27,694 nt of DNA from Bacillota bacterium (GCA_023445445.1 JAEXLD010000082.1:1-27694), one strand, 5' to 3'; positions 14,148 to 22,405 are shown, counted from the stretch's first letter. Numbers and translations are program-made. The notes: a model not told the origin generated them from the letters alone.

Positions 14148-15194
14148 TTAATGAAAATATTCACTGAAGTCTGTAATAAATCTATGAACAAATACTTCTC
14201 TATATATTTCATTATTTATTTTATCTTTTAATCTATTTAAAAATACCTCATAATCCCATTTCTTTTGTTTATAATAAAAATCTCTTATAATAGTAGTAAA
14301 ATCCTTTGGAAAACTTAAAATAGCATATATTAATTTAATTTCCTCTTTACTTAATTCATCTATAGAATTATATGATTCTACAATTAATTTAAATGTATCC
14401 ATATCATAATAGGTATTTTTAATAACTTTAATTGCAAAGTTGGCTATATCTATAGCTCTTGTATCTATTTTGCAATAATCAAAATCTATAATCTTAATTT
14501 CATTTCCATCTACAATAAAGTTATGGTGTGCTAAATCATTATGACATAAAACTCTCTTATTAAAATCTTCTAATAAATTGTTATAATTACACATTGCTAG
14601 AAGTTCTATAGACTTTTGTATTTCATTAATATGCTTATCCACATTTTCTAAAAATAAATTATCAAACTCTAATTTATATCTAAACTTTAGGACATATTCT
14701 TTAATACTTATAAGATCCTCCTTTGCTTTATTAAACTGATGAGGCAAGTATTCTCCTAAATTCCCTTTAACTGTGTCTGCACTTAAAATATTAAATATTC
14801 CTCTAGAAGCTAAATGCATATTAGCCATAGCTTTAGTACACAATTCTACTTCAACTGGATTGCTAAATGCAGCTTCCCTCCCTTCTATCATATTTAAAAT
14901 TACATATATATTTTCTCCTGATTTATAAATATATTTTCCATTCTTATCTTCATAATAGCTTAGTAAGTTATTATATTTTTTAGAAGAATAATTTAATGCT
15001 TGATTAATAAAATCTATTCTTTTCTCTGATGAATCTGTAAGCTTTAATATCTTTTTCCCTTCATTTGTTAATAATACAAAAACCTTTCTTAAAGGAATTA
15101 TATCTTCAACTTCAAAGTCTAATTTATTAAAAAACTCCTCTCTTAAATCATATTTACATAAAATATCATTATCTATATATCTAAATTTATTCAT
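14148..15194 (-). CDS. CotS-family kinase-like protein (copy 2)
   Basis: A 348-residue CotS-like protein and the last gene of a three-gene minus-strand operon (16968 to 14148). The catalytic loop CHNDLAHHN (Asp220, Asn225) and DFDYC (Asp237) are intact. The N-lobe is recognisable around residues 30-52 (KVFVLLTNEGKKILKL). The C-terminal tail replaces the usual FPQxYW with FPKDFTTIIRDFYY, so it is more divergent than copies 1 and 3. Ribosome site GGGAGG lies 4-5 bases before the ATG. It follows the degenerate paralogue by 14 bases. It is presumably a spore coat component of the mother-cell stage; the substrate is unknown. Confidence 0.85.
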   Translation of the reverse strand: MNKFRYIDNDILCKYDLREEFFNKLDFEVEDIIPLRKVFVLLTNEGKKILKLTDSSEKRIDFINQALNYSSKKYNNLLSYYEDKNGKYIYKSGENIYVILNMIEGREAAFSNPVEVELCTKAMANMHLASRGIFNILSADTVKGNLGEYLPHQFNKAKEDLISIKEYVLKFRYKLEFDNLFLENVDKHINEIQKSIELLAMCNYNNLLEDFNKRVLCHNDLAHHNFIVDGNEIKIIDFDYCKIDTRAIDIANFAIKVIKNTYYDMDTFKLIVESYNSIDELSKEEIKLIYAILSFPKDFTTIIRDFYYKQKKWDYEVFLNRLKDKINNEIYREVFVHRFITDFSEYFH

Positions 15195-15208
15195 ACTGCC
15201 TCCCTCAT

Positions 15209-15961
15209 TTAAATTATTATATTATTACTGTCTAAAGCCCTGGCCTTATTTAAACTATTAAGTAATTCTCCCTCCTCCATTTGAAACTTTCCTAAAATAT
15301 ATTTTTCAATTATTCTAAGTTCTTCATTTGGATAAGATGCTAAAGCTCTTAAGTATTCCCTACTGCTATTTTCAAGGTTAGTAAGGCTAATGTAATAACT
15401 AATAATATCCTCTATATCTATATTAAGTTCTCTTCTTTTAATCTTTTTTATATATGAATATACGTCATGTTCCTTAAGGTTATAAGTCATATATCTTATA
15501 GTGCCTATTTTTATACTACCATCCTCTTCAACCTTTAAATTTCCTTCATCTACTCTTGTTAAGCAAACTTCATAGTTACTCATACTTCTAGCAATTATTT
15601 TTTTAAATCCATTTATATTTATATGATTTAATGATTTTTTACCTAAATTAATTAATTTTTCACCTCTATTTATTAAATAAAAATCTATAGAAGTTAAATC
15701 TTCTTTTCTTTCAATTTCCTTTAAATATTTATTTACTAATATTAGTTGAGAATAATACATACTTACTTCTTTTCCAATGGAGGCACCTATTCTTGGAAAT
15801 AAATTTTCTTTATATTGCCCAATTTTATGGTGAAAGAAAACAATATTTTCAATTTGTTTATATATATTTTTACTGTCCTCATTTTTATCCTTAGCAATTT
15901 TACTGTTTAAAACATAAATATTCCTATTTTCCAAATAAGAATTTAATTCTGATTTCTGCAT
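15209..15961 (-). CDS. Degenerate CotS-like protein (predicted pseudokinase)
   Basis: A 250-residue protein that I cannot match to a named family directly. It follows the CotS pattern along its length: FFHHKIGQY near 42-50 for the LxxFHxxSxGY helix, INRGEKLINLGKKSL (97-111) for the EIGKKAL helix, then EVCLTRVDEGNLKVEEDGSIKIG and DVYSYIKKIKRR where functional paralogues carry HHDxxxHN, DFD and DLxxFxxRxxK. The catalytic Asp and Asn and the DFD are gone, and most of the N-lobe is missing. The frame is open with normal codon use and gaps of 14 and 11 bases to its neighbours, so it looks maintained rather than decaying. It may act as a structural coat protein or partner of the adjacent kinases. 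Confidence 0.75.
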   Translation of the reverse strand: MQKSELNSYLENRNIYVLNSKIAKDKNEDSKNIYKQIENIVFFHHKIGQYKENLFPRIGASIGKEVSMYYSQLILVNKYLKEIERKEDLTSIDFYLINRGEKLINLGKKSLNHININGFKKIIARSMSNYEVCLTRVDEGNLKVEEDGSIKIGTIRYMTYNLKEHDVYSYIKKIKRRELNIDIEDIISYYISLTNLENSSREYLRALASYPNEELRIIEKYILGKFQMEEGELLNSLNKARALDSNNIII

Positions 15962-15972
15962 TCTTTCACTCC

Positions 15973-16968
15973 TTAATAAATAAAGCTTTCTAAGAACTTT
16001 TCTCTATTGTCTCTATCCTTTAAATACTTATTTAATTTATTTACAAGAAACTCTTCTCCCCAAGGTTGTTGTTCCCAATAATACTGAAGACCAATTTGCC
16101 AAAACCCCTGGGGAAATCTTATAAATCCTTTCATAAGCTTTAATTCATCATTTAGTATACTGTGAGTTTTTCCATAGGAACTTAATATAAAATTAGATAT
16201 TTCTCTATTCCATTCATTATCCTTCATAGCTCTAATTACTAGAGATGCCAAATCATGAATATGTGTATCTAGTATGCAATAGTCAAAATCAATTATATTA
16301 ATTTCTCCATTTTTATCTATTAGAACATTATGATGTGCGTAATCATGGTGGCAAAACCCTCTCTTAAGTACTTCCTTATTCATTAATTCAATATATTTAT
16401 TATTCTTTATCTCATCTATTGCTCTTTTTCCTATTTCTATTTCTTCATTAATTGCTTGTAGATAGATTTCATCAAACTGTGATTTATAAGCCTTTTGATA
16501 AATTCTCTTTTTAAAATCTAATATTTCATCACACCTAGTTTCAAATACCTTTATCCAAGAAAACCAAGCTATTCTAGGAGCCATATTACTATTTAATGTA
16601 AAACCTTCGCTATAGTTATGAAATTTTCCCAAAGTTTCAGAGGCTAGCTTTAAGTCCATAAAATCCTTATAATTGCAATTTCTTGATTCTATCCATTTAT
16701 TTAAATATGCAAAATTATTTCCAAGCCTTATATAATCTAAATTATCTTTAGTAGAAATTATTTCTGGTATATTTTCAAAGCCTCTTTTCTTCAAATGTTT
16801 TATTGCAGAAAGAATAAAATAAAAATGAGGATACTGATATTTAATTACCTTAATACCATAATCCCCATCCTTTGTTTTTATCTTATAGCTATTTTTAAAT
16901 TTTTCTATAGTTTCTATTTCTATTGAATACTTATCCTGAATTTCATTCTTTATATATGAAATCTCCAT
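15973..16968 (-). CDS. CotS-family kinase-like protein (copy 3)
   Basis: A 331-residue CotS-like protein and first gene of the three-gene operon. Catalytic motifs are intact: CHHDYAHHN (Asp209, Asn214) and IDFDYC (Asp227). The C-terminal IRFPQGFWQIGLQYYWEQQPWGEE matches copy 1 (FPQRYWRLANRYYYNEVNWG), so copies 1 and 3 are the closest pair. The ribosome site GGAG lies 7 bases before the ATG. A sigma-K-like promoter (16997-17024) is placed for mother-cell expression. It is divergent from glycosyltransferase 2, repeating the arrangement of copy 1 with glycosyltransferase 1. Confidence 0.88.
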   Translation of the reverse strand: MEISYIKNEIQDKYSIEIETIEKFKNSYKIKTKDGDYGIKVIKYQYPHFYFILSAIKHLKKRGFENIPEIISTKDNLDYIRLGNNFAYLNKWIESRNCNYKDFMDLKLASETLGKFHNYSEGFTLNSNMAPRIAWFSWIKVFETRCDEILDFKKRIYQKAYKSQFDEIYLQAINEEIEIGKRAIDEIKNNKYIELMNKEVLKRGFCHHDYAHHNVLIDKNGEINIIDFDYCILDTHIHDLASLVIRAMKDNEWNREISNFILSSYGKTHSILNDELKLMKGFIRFPQGFWQIGLQYYWEQQPWGEEFLVNKLNKYLKDRDNREKFLESFIY

Positions 16969-16996
16969 AGGTTTCTCCTTAAGATTTATTCTATGT

Positions 16997-17024
16997 TATT
17001 ATATGGACTTACTTATTTTATTGT
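16997..17024 (-). promoter_or_regulatory. Candidate sigma-K promoter of the CotS operon
   Basis: Minus strand: ACA (17024-17022), 16 bases, CATATAATA (17005-16997), an exact fit to AC-N16/17-CATAnnnTA, about 30 bases before the ATG. The same pattern with the same spacer precedes yabG. Confidence 0.55.
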
Positions 17025-17091
17025 GTTTATATCATAGAATTTAATAATTAATAATATCTATAATATAAAGGATAATTTTAGGAGGATTACT

Positions 17092-18213
17092 ATGAGGATT
17101 TCCATAGATGCTAGAGGAATTAATTTATACAATGGGACAGGTATAGGAACTTATACTGAAAATTTGGTTAAGGAATTACTTAATATAGATAAGGAAAACC
17201 AATTTACTCTTTTTTGGACTGGAAAAAACTATGAAGAATATAAAAAAGATAATTCCAACATAGTTTTTACTTCTAGTAAGCATGGTGGTTTTTATGAAAA
17301 TTATTATTTCCCAAACTTCTTAAAGAATAATAATATAGATCTTCATCATATTCCTCAAAATGGAATGGGTCTTTGTGATAATTATAGTACAGCTTCTGTT
17401 GTAACTATTCATGATTTAATACCTTACGTATTACCTGAAACAACTGGACGGGGATATCTTGAAAGATTCCTTAGAACTATGCCAACTATAATAGATAAAT
17501 CCAAGGGTATTTTAACTGTATCAGAATATTCTAAGAAGGATATATTAAAGTTTTTTAATCATATTTCTGAAGATAAAGTGTATGTAACTCCTTTAGCAGC
17601 AAATTCTAACTTTAAACCTTTAGATAAGAACATTTGCAAAGAGACTATACAAAAAAGATTTAATTTCTCAAAGGATTATATTTTATACATAGGTGGATTT
17701 AGCTCAAGAAAAAACGCTAAGGACCTAATTCTATCCTTCGATAAAGTTTATAAGGATTTAAAAAAGCCTTATGTTTTACTTTTGGCTGGAGCAGTTAAAG
17801 ATGAAGGGAAGAAGCTAGTAGATTTATCTAAGACATTAAAATCCTGTGAAAATATTATTTTTACAGGATTTATAGAAGATGCTTTACTCCCTATACTATA
17901 TAATGGAGCTGAAGCATTTATATACCCTTCTCTATATGAAGGTTTTGGTTTACCTCCTTTAGAATCAATGCGCTGCAAGACACCTGTTATAACATCTAAA
18001 GTAACTTCTATACCCGAGGTTACAGGTGATTCCTGTATATTAATTAATCCTTTTAATAGAATGGAATTAGAAGAGTCCTTAGTGAATTTATTAAATAACG
18101 ATGATTTAAAAGATAAGCTATCTAAAAAGGGGTATGAAAGAAGCCTCCAATTTTCATGGAAAAATACTGCCATAAAAACCTTAGAGGCTTATAAAAAAAT
18201 ATATAATTCTTAA
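17092..18213 (+). CDS. GT4 glycosyltransferase (copy 2), CotS-linked
   Basis: A 373-residue GT4 glycosyltransferase, a paralogue of copy 1 along its whole length. Shared features: MRISIDARGI start, GTGIGTYTEN loop, HHIPQNGMGL near 85-94 (YHVPQNGVGL in copy 1), HDLIPYVLPET, LTVSEYSKKDI and the donor site E-x7-E at Glu283/Glu291 in EGFGLPPLESMRCKTPV. Likely to add a sugar to the same kind of acceptor as copy 1, with a different step or donor possible. Ribosome site AGGAGG is strong. Its stop codon overlaps that of the convergent solute-binding gene by three bases. Confidence 0.88.
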   Translation: MRISIDARGINLYNGTGIGTYTENLVKELLNIDKENQFTLFWTGKNYEEYKKDNSNIVFTSSKHGGFYENYYFPNFLKNNNIDLHHIPQNGMGLCDNYSTASVVTIHDLIPYVLPETTGRGYLERFLRTMPTIIDKSKGILTVSEYSKKDILKFFNHISEDKVYVTPLAANSNFKPLDKNICKETIQKRFNFSKDYILYIGGFSSRKNAKDLILSFDKVYKDLKKPYVLLLAGAVKDEGKKLVDLSKTLKSCENIIFTGFIEDALLPILYNGAEAFIYPSLYEGFGLPPLESMRCKTPVITSKVTSIPEVTGDSCILINPFNRMELEESLVNLLNNDDLKDKLSKKGYERSLQFSWKNTAIKTLEAYKKIYNS

Positions 18214-19328
18214 TTATAATATATGTCACTTAGTATTTCTTTCAATCTTTCATATTTTTTTATACTTGGGGCCCGTTCAACTATATTTATTAGTGTTAAG
18301 AATGGGCTACTTCCTTCTATATTTTCCTTGCTAAATTCCTTATCATTAACATTTAATGAATATATAGAACTTGGGAAAAATTTATTTTCTATAAGTTCTT
18401 TAGATAGTAAATCTTTATTAGTTGCTGCAAAAGCTATGAATTCTTTAATTGTTTCTCTATTTTTATCAGTATTTAAAGCAACTAAGTTTTTTCCTCCTAA
18501 ATCATATAATTTATTCTCACCAATTCTATAACTAGGTGGATTTTTACATGTCCATACACCTATCTCTTTGCCTTGAATAATCTCTCTATAAAAATCTAAA
18601 GATGCTATTCTACATAAATAATTACTATCTTCTGTTGTGTATTCATCTTTATATATATTATTAAATTCTTTTACTATATCCTCTTTAGTATAAGAAGGCT
18701 TTTCACAGTCTACTAATTGAGAAAAAATTAATAACTCCATATTAGATCTATCTTTCTTAGAAAATATATTAATTTCCCCAGAGCTTTTATTTTTAATATC
18801 ACTTCCTACTTCAACTAAGTCCTTCCACGTATTTAATTCTGAAACTTCATATCCGTATTTATTTAAAATATCACTTCGAACATACAATGCAATTGGATTA
18901 GATTCAAAGGGAATTCCATAATAATCTTCTTGAATTTTCACTTCTTGAATTCTGCCTTCCTTAAAATTCTTATTATACATTTCAATCATACTTTTATTTT
19001 CTTCTAAAAAATCTACTTTGTCTTTTACTTTTTCTAATTCTAGAAAGTTTAATTCTACTATATTAGGTAAGTCTTTTTTATTTAGATTTTGTATTTTTTC
19101 TAAATAATCTTCAGCTCCAATATTTACAATATGTATATTTACTTTTCTATTTCTCTCTTTAAATTCATTAGAAACTTTAAGAAAATAATTATAATTTTCA
19201 TCACTTGCCCATACTGTTATATCACCTTTTAAATCACTTCTATTAGATTTACTTAATACTAAATTTATAAAAAAAATTATTAAAAACCCAATAATAAGTG
19301 AAAAAATTACTCTTTTTTTAATTCTCAT
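18210..19328 (-). CDS. Orphan membrane-anchored extracellular solute-binding protein (family 1)
   Basis: A 372-residue protein with the fold signature of carbohydrate ABC-transporter binding proteins: DITVWASDENYNYFLKVSNEFKERN at the mature N-terminus (36-60), then YYGIPFESNPIALYVRSDILNKYG (136-159) and NTWKDL. A membrane helix at about 8-26 is not followed by a lipobox cysteine, so it should stay attached as a signal anchor rather than a lipoprotein. No permease or ATPase gene is nearby, so it may bind a ligand for sensing, or serve a transporter encoded elsewhere. It is divergent from a LysR regulator, with a palindrome between them, and may be its target. Confidence 0.8.
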   Translation of the reverse strand: MRIKKRVIFSLIIGFLIIFFINLVLSKSNRSDLKGDITVWASDENYNYFLKVSNEFKERNRKVNIHIVNIGAEDYLEKIQNLNKKDLPNIVELNFLELEKVKDKVDFLEENKSMIEMYNKNFKEGRIQEVKIQEDYYGIPFESNPIALYVRSDILNKYGYEVSELNTWKDLVEVGSDIKNKSSGEINIFSKKDRSNMELLIFSQLVDCEKPSYTKEDIVKEFNNIYKDEYTTEDSNYLCRIASLDFYREIIQGKEIGVWTCKNPPSYRIGENKLYDLGGKNLVALNTDKNRETIKEFIAFAATNKDLLSKELIENKFFPSSIYSLNVNDKEFSKENIEGSSPFLTLINIVERAPSIKKYERLKEILSDIYYN

Positions 19329-19368
19329 ATTTTCACATCCTAACCTAAAATAAATTATACACCATTAT

Positions 19369-19391
19369 TTTAATATTTTGAAAATATTAAA
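19369..19391. promoter_or_regulatory. 23-base perfect palindrome, candidate LysR operator
   Basis: Arms TTTAATATTTT and AAAATATTAAA around a central G, centred at 19380. It adjoins the -35 of the LysR promoter (19394) and would cover the -35 region of the divergent solute-binding gene (its -10 TATAAT is at 19354-19359). Placement and dyad fit a LysR-type binding site, but the arms are A/T only. Confidence 0.45.
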
Positions 19392-19393
19392 TT

Positions 19394-19422
19394 TTGATTT
19401 TTATAAATTATTATAATATAAT
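19394..19422 (+). promoter_or_regulatory. Candidate promoter of the LysR gene
   Basis: TTGATT (19394-19399), 17 bases, TATAAT (19417-19422), about 36 bases before the ATG. Confidence 0.55.
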
Positions 19423-19457
19423 AATCTAATATATAGATTTTAAGATAGGAGATTGTT

Positions 19458-20345
19458 ATGCATATTGATAGCTTAAATTATTTTTTCCAAGTTGCTAACT
19501 CTAAAAGTATTTCAACGGTTGCAAAAAATGCGCATATTTCACAATCTGCACTTAGTCAACAAATTTCAAAGCTAGAAAATAAATTAAATGTAAAGCTATT
19601 TAATAGAACAAATAAAGGAGTATCTTTAACTACTGAGGGCGAAATATTATTCAAGTATGCTGAGTCAATTTTAACCTCTTATGGTAAGATGCAAGAAGAA
19701 TTGTTAAATTCAATAAATAAGAAAAAATATGTTTCTATTGAAGCTGTTGAATCAATTGGATTAACCCTTTTGCCTATGGCTATTTCTAAGCTGAAGAAAA
19801 ACTTTTCTGCTTATACAATTAACCTTAATACAATAGATTGTTGCTCAAAGGCTAATCTATCTAGTAACTCATGTGATATTTTTATTTGTTATACTAAGCC
19901 AGAAAATTCTAATGGTTTAACCACAAAACTAATTGGATATGATGAAATCCTTTTAGTAGCAGGACGAAACTTCCAAATAGGTTCCATAAAAAAAGAAGAA
20001 GTATTTGATTTACCTTTAATATTATCCTCTGATAAAACTTGTTTGAAAACTTTAATCTGTAATGAATTTAATTATGATCATAAAATTTTAGATTCTTCAA
20101 ATATCTTATATAGTACTAATTCATATTTTTCAGCATTAAAAGGTGTTTCTTCAAGTAAGGCTGCTACATTTATTCCTGCTAGCATATATAATCATTACCA
20201 TTCACTACCTGATATTAAAGTAATTAATATTAAAGATTTATCTGTTAAACTTCCAATTTATATTAGTTATTTTGACTCATTTTATAAAATTAATTTTGAA
20301 TTTGTTAAAACTTTAAAAAATATACTAAAGGGTTACTTAAAATAA
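19458..20345 (+). CDS. LysR-family transcriptional regulator
   Basis: A 295-residue regulator. The N-terminal winged helix-turn-helix is standard (SISTVAKNAHISQSALSQQI, residues 17-36, then LENKLNVKLFNRTNKGVSLTTEG). The remaining 200 residues form the co-inducer-binding domain; the ligand cannot be told. It is divergent from the solute-binding gene across 129 bases containing a 23-base palindrome, the usual LysR arrangement of autoregulation plus control of the divergent gene. It could also act on the convergent EET genes, but nothing in the sequence shows this. Ribosome site AGGAG. Its last codons form one arm of a terminator shared with dmkB. Confidence 0.9.
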   Translation: MHIDSLNYFFQVANSKSISTVAKNAHISQSALSQQISKLENKLNVKLFNRTNKGVSLTTEGEILFKYAESILTSYGKMQEELLNSINKKKYVSIEAVESIGLTLLPMAISKLKKNFSAYTINLNTIDCCSKANLSSNSCDIFICYTKPENSNGLTTKLIGYDEILLVAGRNFQIGSIKKEEVFDLPLILSSDKTCLKTLICNEFNYDHKILDSSNILYSTNSYFSALKGVSSSKAATFIPASIYNHYHSLPDIKVINIKDLSVKLPIYISYFDSFYKINFEFVKTLKNILKGYLK

Positions 20346-20360
20346 GTAACCCTTTAGTAT
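20322..20360. terminator. Bidirectional terminator built from the coding ends of LysR and dmkB
   Basis: ATACTAAAGGGTTACTTA (20322-20339) pairs perfectly over 18 bases with 20343-20360 around a 3-base loop. The left arm encodes the last residues of LysR, the right arm contains the last codons of dmkB on minus, and both stop codons lie inside. Plus is followed by GTTCTTTTT and minus by ATTTTTT, so it should terminate both genes. Confidence 0.9.
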
Positions 20361-21319
20361 GTTCTTTTTAATAACCAACTAGCAATTTCTTTTAATACAA
20401 TTTTATACTTGTTATTTGGTAATTTATCAATTCCCTTAAAACATTTATTAACATACTTTTCAGCTAATTCCTTTGCCATCTCTATTCCATTATTAGCTTT
20501 AACCAAGTTTATTATTTCCATTATCTCTTCTTCTTGGTAATAGTCTTTTCCAAGAATATCTTTAAAGTCATCTTTATTATTTCTATATGCATATATTAAA
20601 GGAAGTGTGTAAATACCTTGTTTTAAATCATTTGCTGCAGATTTCTTAATGCTTTCATCATTTCCTTCGTAATCTAAAATGTCATCTATAATTTGAAAAG
20701 CCATTCCTAAATTATGACCTATATTTCCAAGTTCTCTTGAAACTTTTTCATCTGCATTACATTCTGCTGCGCCTAAATATAAAGATATAGAGAATAACTC
20801 TGCTGTTTTTCCAGATATTCTACTTAGATAATCCTTAACTGACAATTTCATTGAAAATCTAGAATTAAGTTGATTTACCTCACCCATGCAAATCTTTGAC
20901 ATTGCTCTTGAATCAACTTTTATTGCTTGTAGTGCTTGGTTAGTAGCTAATATTTTAAAGCATACACAGAAAAGATAATCTCCTATATACACAGCATAAT
21001 CTTTTCCATACTTAGATTGAATGGTCTCTTGTCCCCTTCTAAGCTTTGAATCATCTATTACATCATCATGAACTAAGGTTGCCATATGAAGCATTTCAAT
21101 TACTGCTGCAGTAGGAATAGCCTTAGATTTATCATTATCTCCGAATTTTGATCCTATTAATACAAAAGCCGGTCTTAGTAATTTGCCACCTGATTCAATT
21201 AATTCTATTATAGATTTTTCTATTTTTTTGTCCTTACATTTTACATTTTTTTTCATTAAATCTATTACTTCAATAAGCTCTTGCCTTATCTCAGGATAAT
21301 TATTCCAAATATTGTCCAT
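20354..21319 (-). CDS. dmkB: Polyprenyl diphosphate synthase of the EET locus (DmkB / HepT type)
   Basis: Builds the all-trans isoprenoid tail for a quinone from IPP and a short allylic diphosphate. The 321 residues contain GGKLLRP (44-50), the first Asp-rich motif HDDVIDD (Asp85, Asp86, Asp89) and the second IIDDILDYEG (Asp212, Asp213, Asp216). A small Ala sits five residues before the first Asp of motif 1, as in long-chain synthases. In Listeria the homologue DmkB makes the side chain of the demethylmenaquinone used for extracellular electron transfer, and the order dmkB-eetB-eetA-ndh2 is the same here. It lies 57 bases downstream of eetB and ends in the shared terminator. Confidence 0.88.
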   Translation of the reverse strand: MDNIWNNYPEIRQELIEVIDLMKKNVKCKDKKIEKSIIELIESGGKLLRPAFVLIGSKFGDNDKSKAIPTAAVIEMLHMATLVHDDVIDDSKLRRGQETIQSKYGKDYAVYIGDYLFCVCFKILATNQALQAIKVDSRAMSKICMGEVNQLNSRFSMKLSVKDYLSRISGKTAELFSISLYLGAAECNADEKVSRELGNIGHNLGMAFQIIDDILDYEGNDESIKKSAANDLKQGIYTLPLIYAYRNNKDDFKDILGKDYYQEEEIMEIINLVKANNGIEMAKELAEKYVNKCFKGIDKLPNNKYKIVLKEIASWLLKRTY

Positions 21320-21376
21320 TTTATTCCACCCTCTTAGTGATTAGAAATTATATATCTATTTTCAATTCATAACTAT

Positions 21377-21892
21377 TTAACTTTTGAACATTGGAAGTTT
21401 TCTTAAGTGTGTTACTGCATAGTTAGCGGTTATTCCAATAAAAATACCTGTCCCTATTCCTATAGTTGATAATACTGGTAAGTATAGCATAACCCCTATA
21501 TTTTTTACTATTAATGAGGCAATTATTAATTGTCCTACATTATGAAATATAGCTCCTGCTGAACTTACTCCAATAATGCTAACCTTATCTCTAAATAACT
21601 CTTTAACTGCTACCATTGAAAGAAAACTTAATGTTCCTCCAGCTGCACTATACATAAAGGAAGATAAATTCCCTCCAAACATAGTTGATAAAGTAAGTCT
21701 TAAGAATAGTACTAAAAAAGCATCTCTTTTAGTGTCTAATGTATATAGAGCAATTACAGTAATTAAATTTGCCAATCCAAGCTTAGCACCTGGTGTTATA
21801 AAAGGTACAGGAATCATACGCTCAATTATATGTAAAACTAACGCTTGAGCTACTAATAATCCTATATATACTATTTTACTGGTTTTTCTCAT
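21377..21892 (-). CDS. eetB: EetB, membrane protein of the EET locus (Gx transporter / heptaprenyl synthase component I family)
   Basis: A 171-residue integral membrane protein with five or six hydrophobic segments. The N-terminal VAQALVLHIIERMIPVPF and the GAKLGLANLITV block (residues 36-47) identify the Gx transporter family, older name heptaprenyl diphosphate synthase component I. It resembles ECF-type substrate-binding membrane proteins. In Listeria EetB is needed for electron transfer to extracellular iron; its molecular job is unproven. Its start is 9 bases after the eetA stop, so the two are co-translated. The neighbour dmkB keeps the ancient pairing of this family with a polyprenyl synthase. 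Confidence 0.87.
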   Translation of the reverse strand: MRKTSKIVYIGLLVAQALVLHIIERMIPVPFITPGAKLGLANLITVIALYTLDTKRDAFLVLFLRLTLSTMFGGNLSSFMYSAAGGTLSFLSMVAVKELFRDKVSIIGVSSAGAIFHNVGQLIIASLIVKNIGVMLYLPVLSTIGIGTGIFIGITANYAVTHLRKLPMFKS

Positions 21893-21901
21893 AGTTTCTC
21901 C

Positions 21902-22282
21902 TTAATATGATAGTATAATATCATCTTCTGCCATACCTTTAATTTCTATCATAACCTTATGAGGAAGACATACTAAACTTTCTCCAGGTTTTTCAATGTA
22001 TTCAGGATTCATGCAAACCTGATCTGGGCAATCAGCTTCTATTATACCTATCTTATTATCTTTTATCTTAATAATATTAACTCCATCCTTAGTTTTCAGT
22101 TCTATAGTTTCTTCCCCTCTATGCTGTGCTAAATTAATATTTTTATATAGCTTTCCAGAAACGGTTATTTCTGCATATGTATTACTAAGACCTTTTCCCA
22201 CAGATGCACCTAATATTATTTCAGGTAAAAATGATAGTATCATTAATACTGCTATAATAACGAAATCTAATTTCTTAAACAT
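21902..22282 (-). CDS. eetA: EetA, NusG domain II-like membrane-anchored protein
   Basis: With ATG 22282 it has 126 residues: a membrane anchor (about 5-25) followed by an extracytoplasmic NusG-domain-II-like beta domain. The family signature DCPDQVCM and the later CLPHK supply three conserved Cys. In Listeria EetA is required for extracellular electron transfer, probably with EetB. I prefer ATG 22282 because GGAG lies 9 bases upstream; a longer frame to 22336 adds 18 residues with no ribosome site and would place extra sequence before the membrane helix. A hairpin 60 bases upstream partly separates it from ndh2. Confidence 0.87.
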   Translation of the reverse strand: MFKKLDFVIIAVLMILSFLPEIILGASVGKGLSNTYAEITVSGKLYKNINLAQHRGEETIELKTKDGVNIIKIKDNKIGIIEADCPDQVCMNPEYIEKPGESLVCLPHKVMIEIKGMAEDDIILSY

Positions 22283-22341
22283 AATAATCATCTCCATTAT
22301 AATGAAACTAATTGTATGTACATTATAATTATACAATTTAT

Positions 22342-22367
22342 AAGGTAGAGTAAATAAACTCTACCTT
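22342..22367 (-). terminator. Hairpin between ndh2 and eetA
   Basis: AAGGTAGAGT pairs over 10 bases with ACTCTACCTT around a 6-base loop. The minus-strand tail (ATAAATTGTATAATTATAATG) is AT-rich without a clean U-run, so it may cause partial termination and lower eetA-eetB-dmkB expression relative to ndh2. A possible -10 for eetA follows it. Confidence 0.6.
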
Positions 22368-22405
22368 TTAAAATCTATTATACATATATATTTATTTTTT
22401 GCATA

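Noticed and set aside
17769..18173. 134-codon minus-strand frame
   Set aside because: Shadow of glycosyltransferase 2; a similar shadow appears at the same place opposite glycosyltransferase 1, because the conserved EGFGLPPLE region lacks stops on the other strand.
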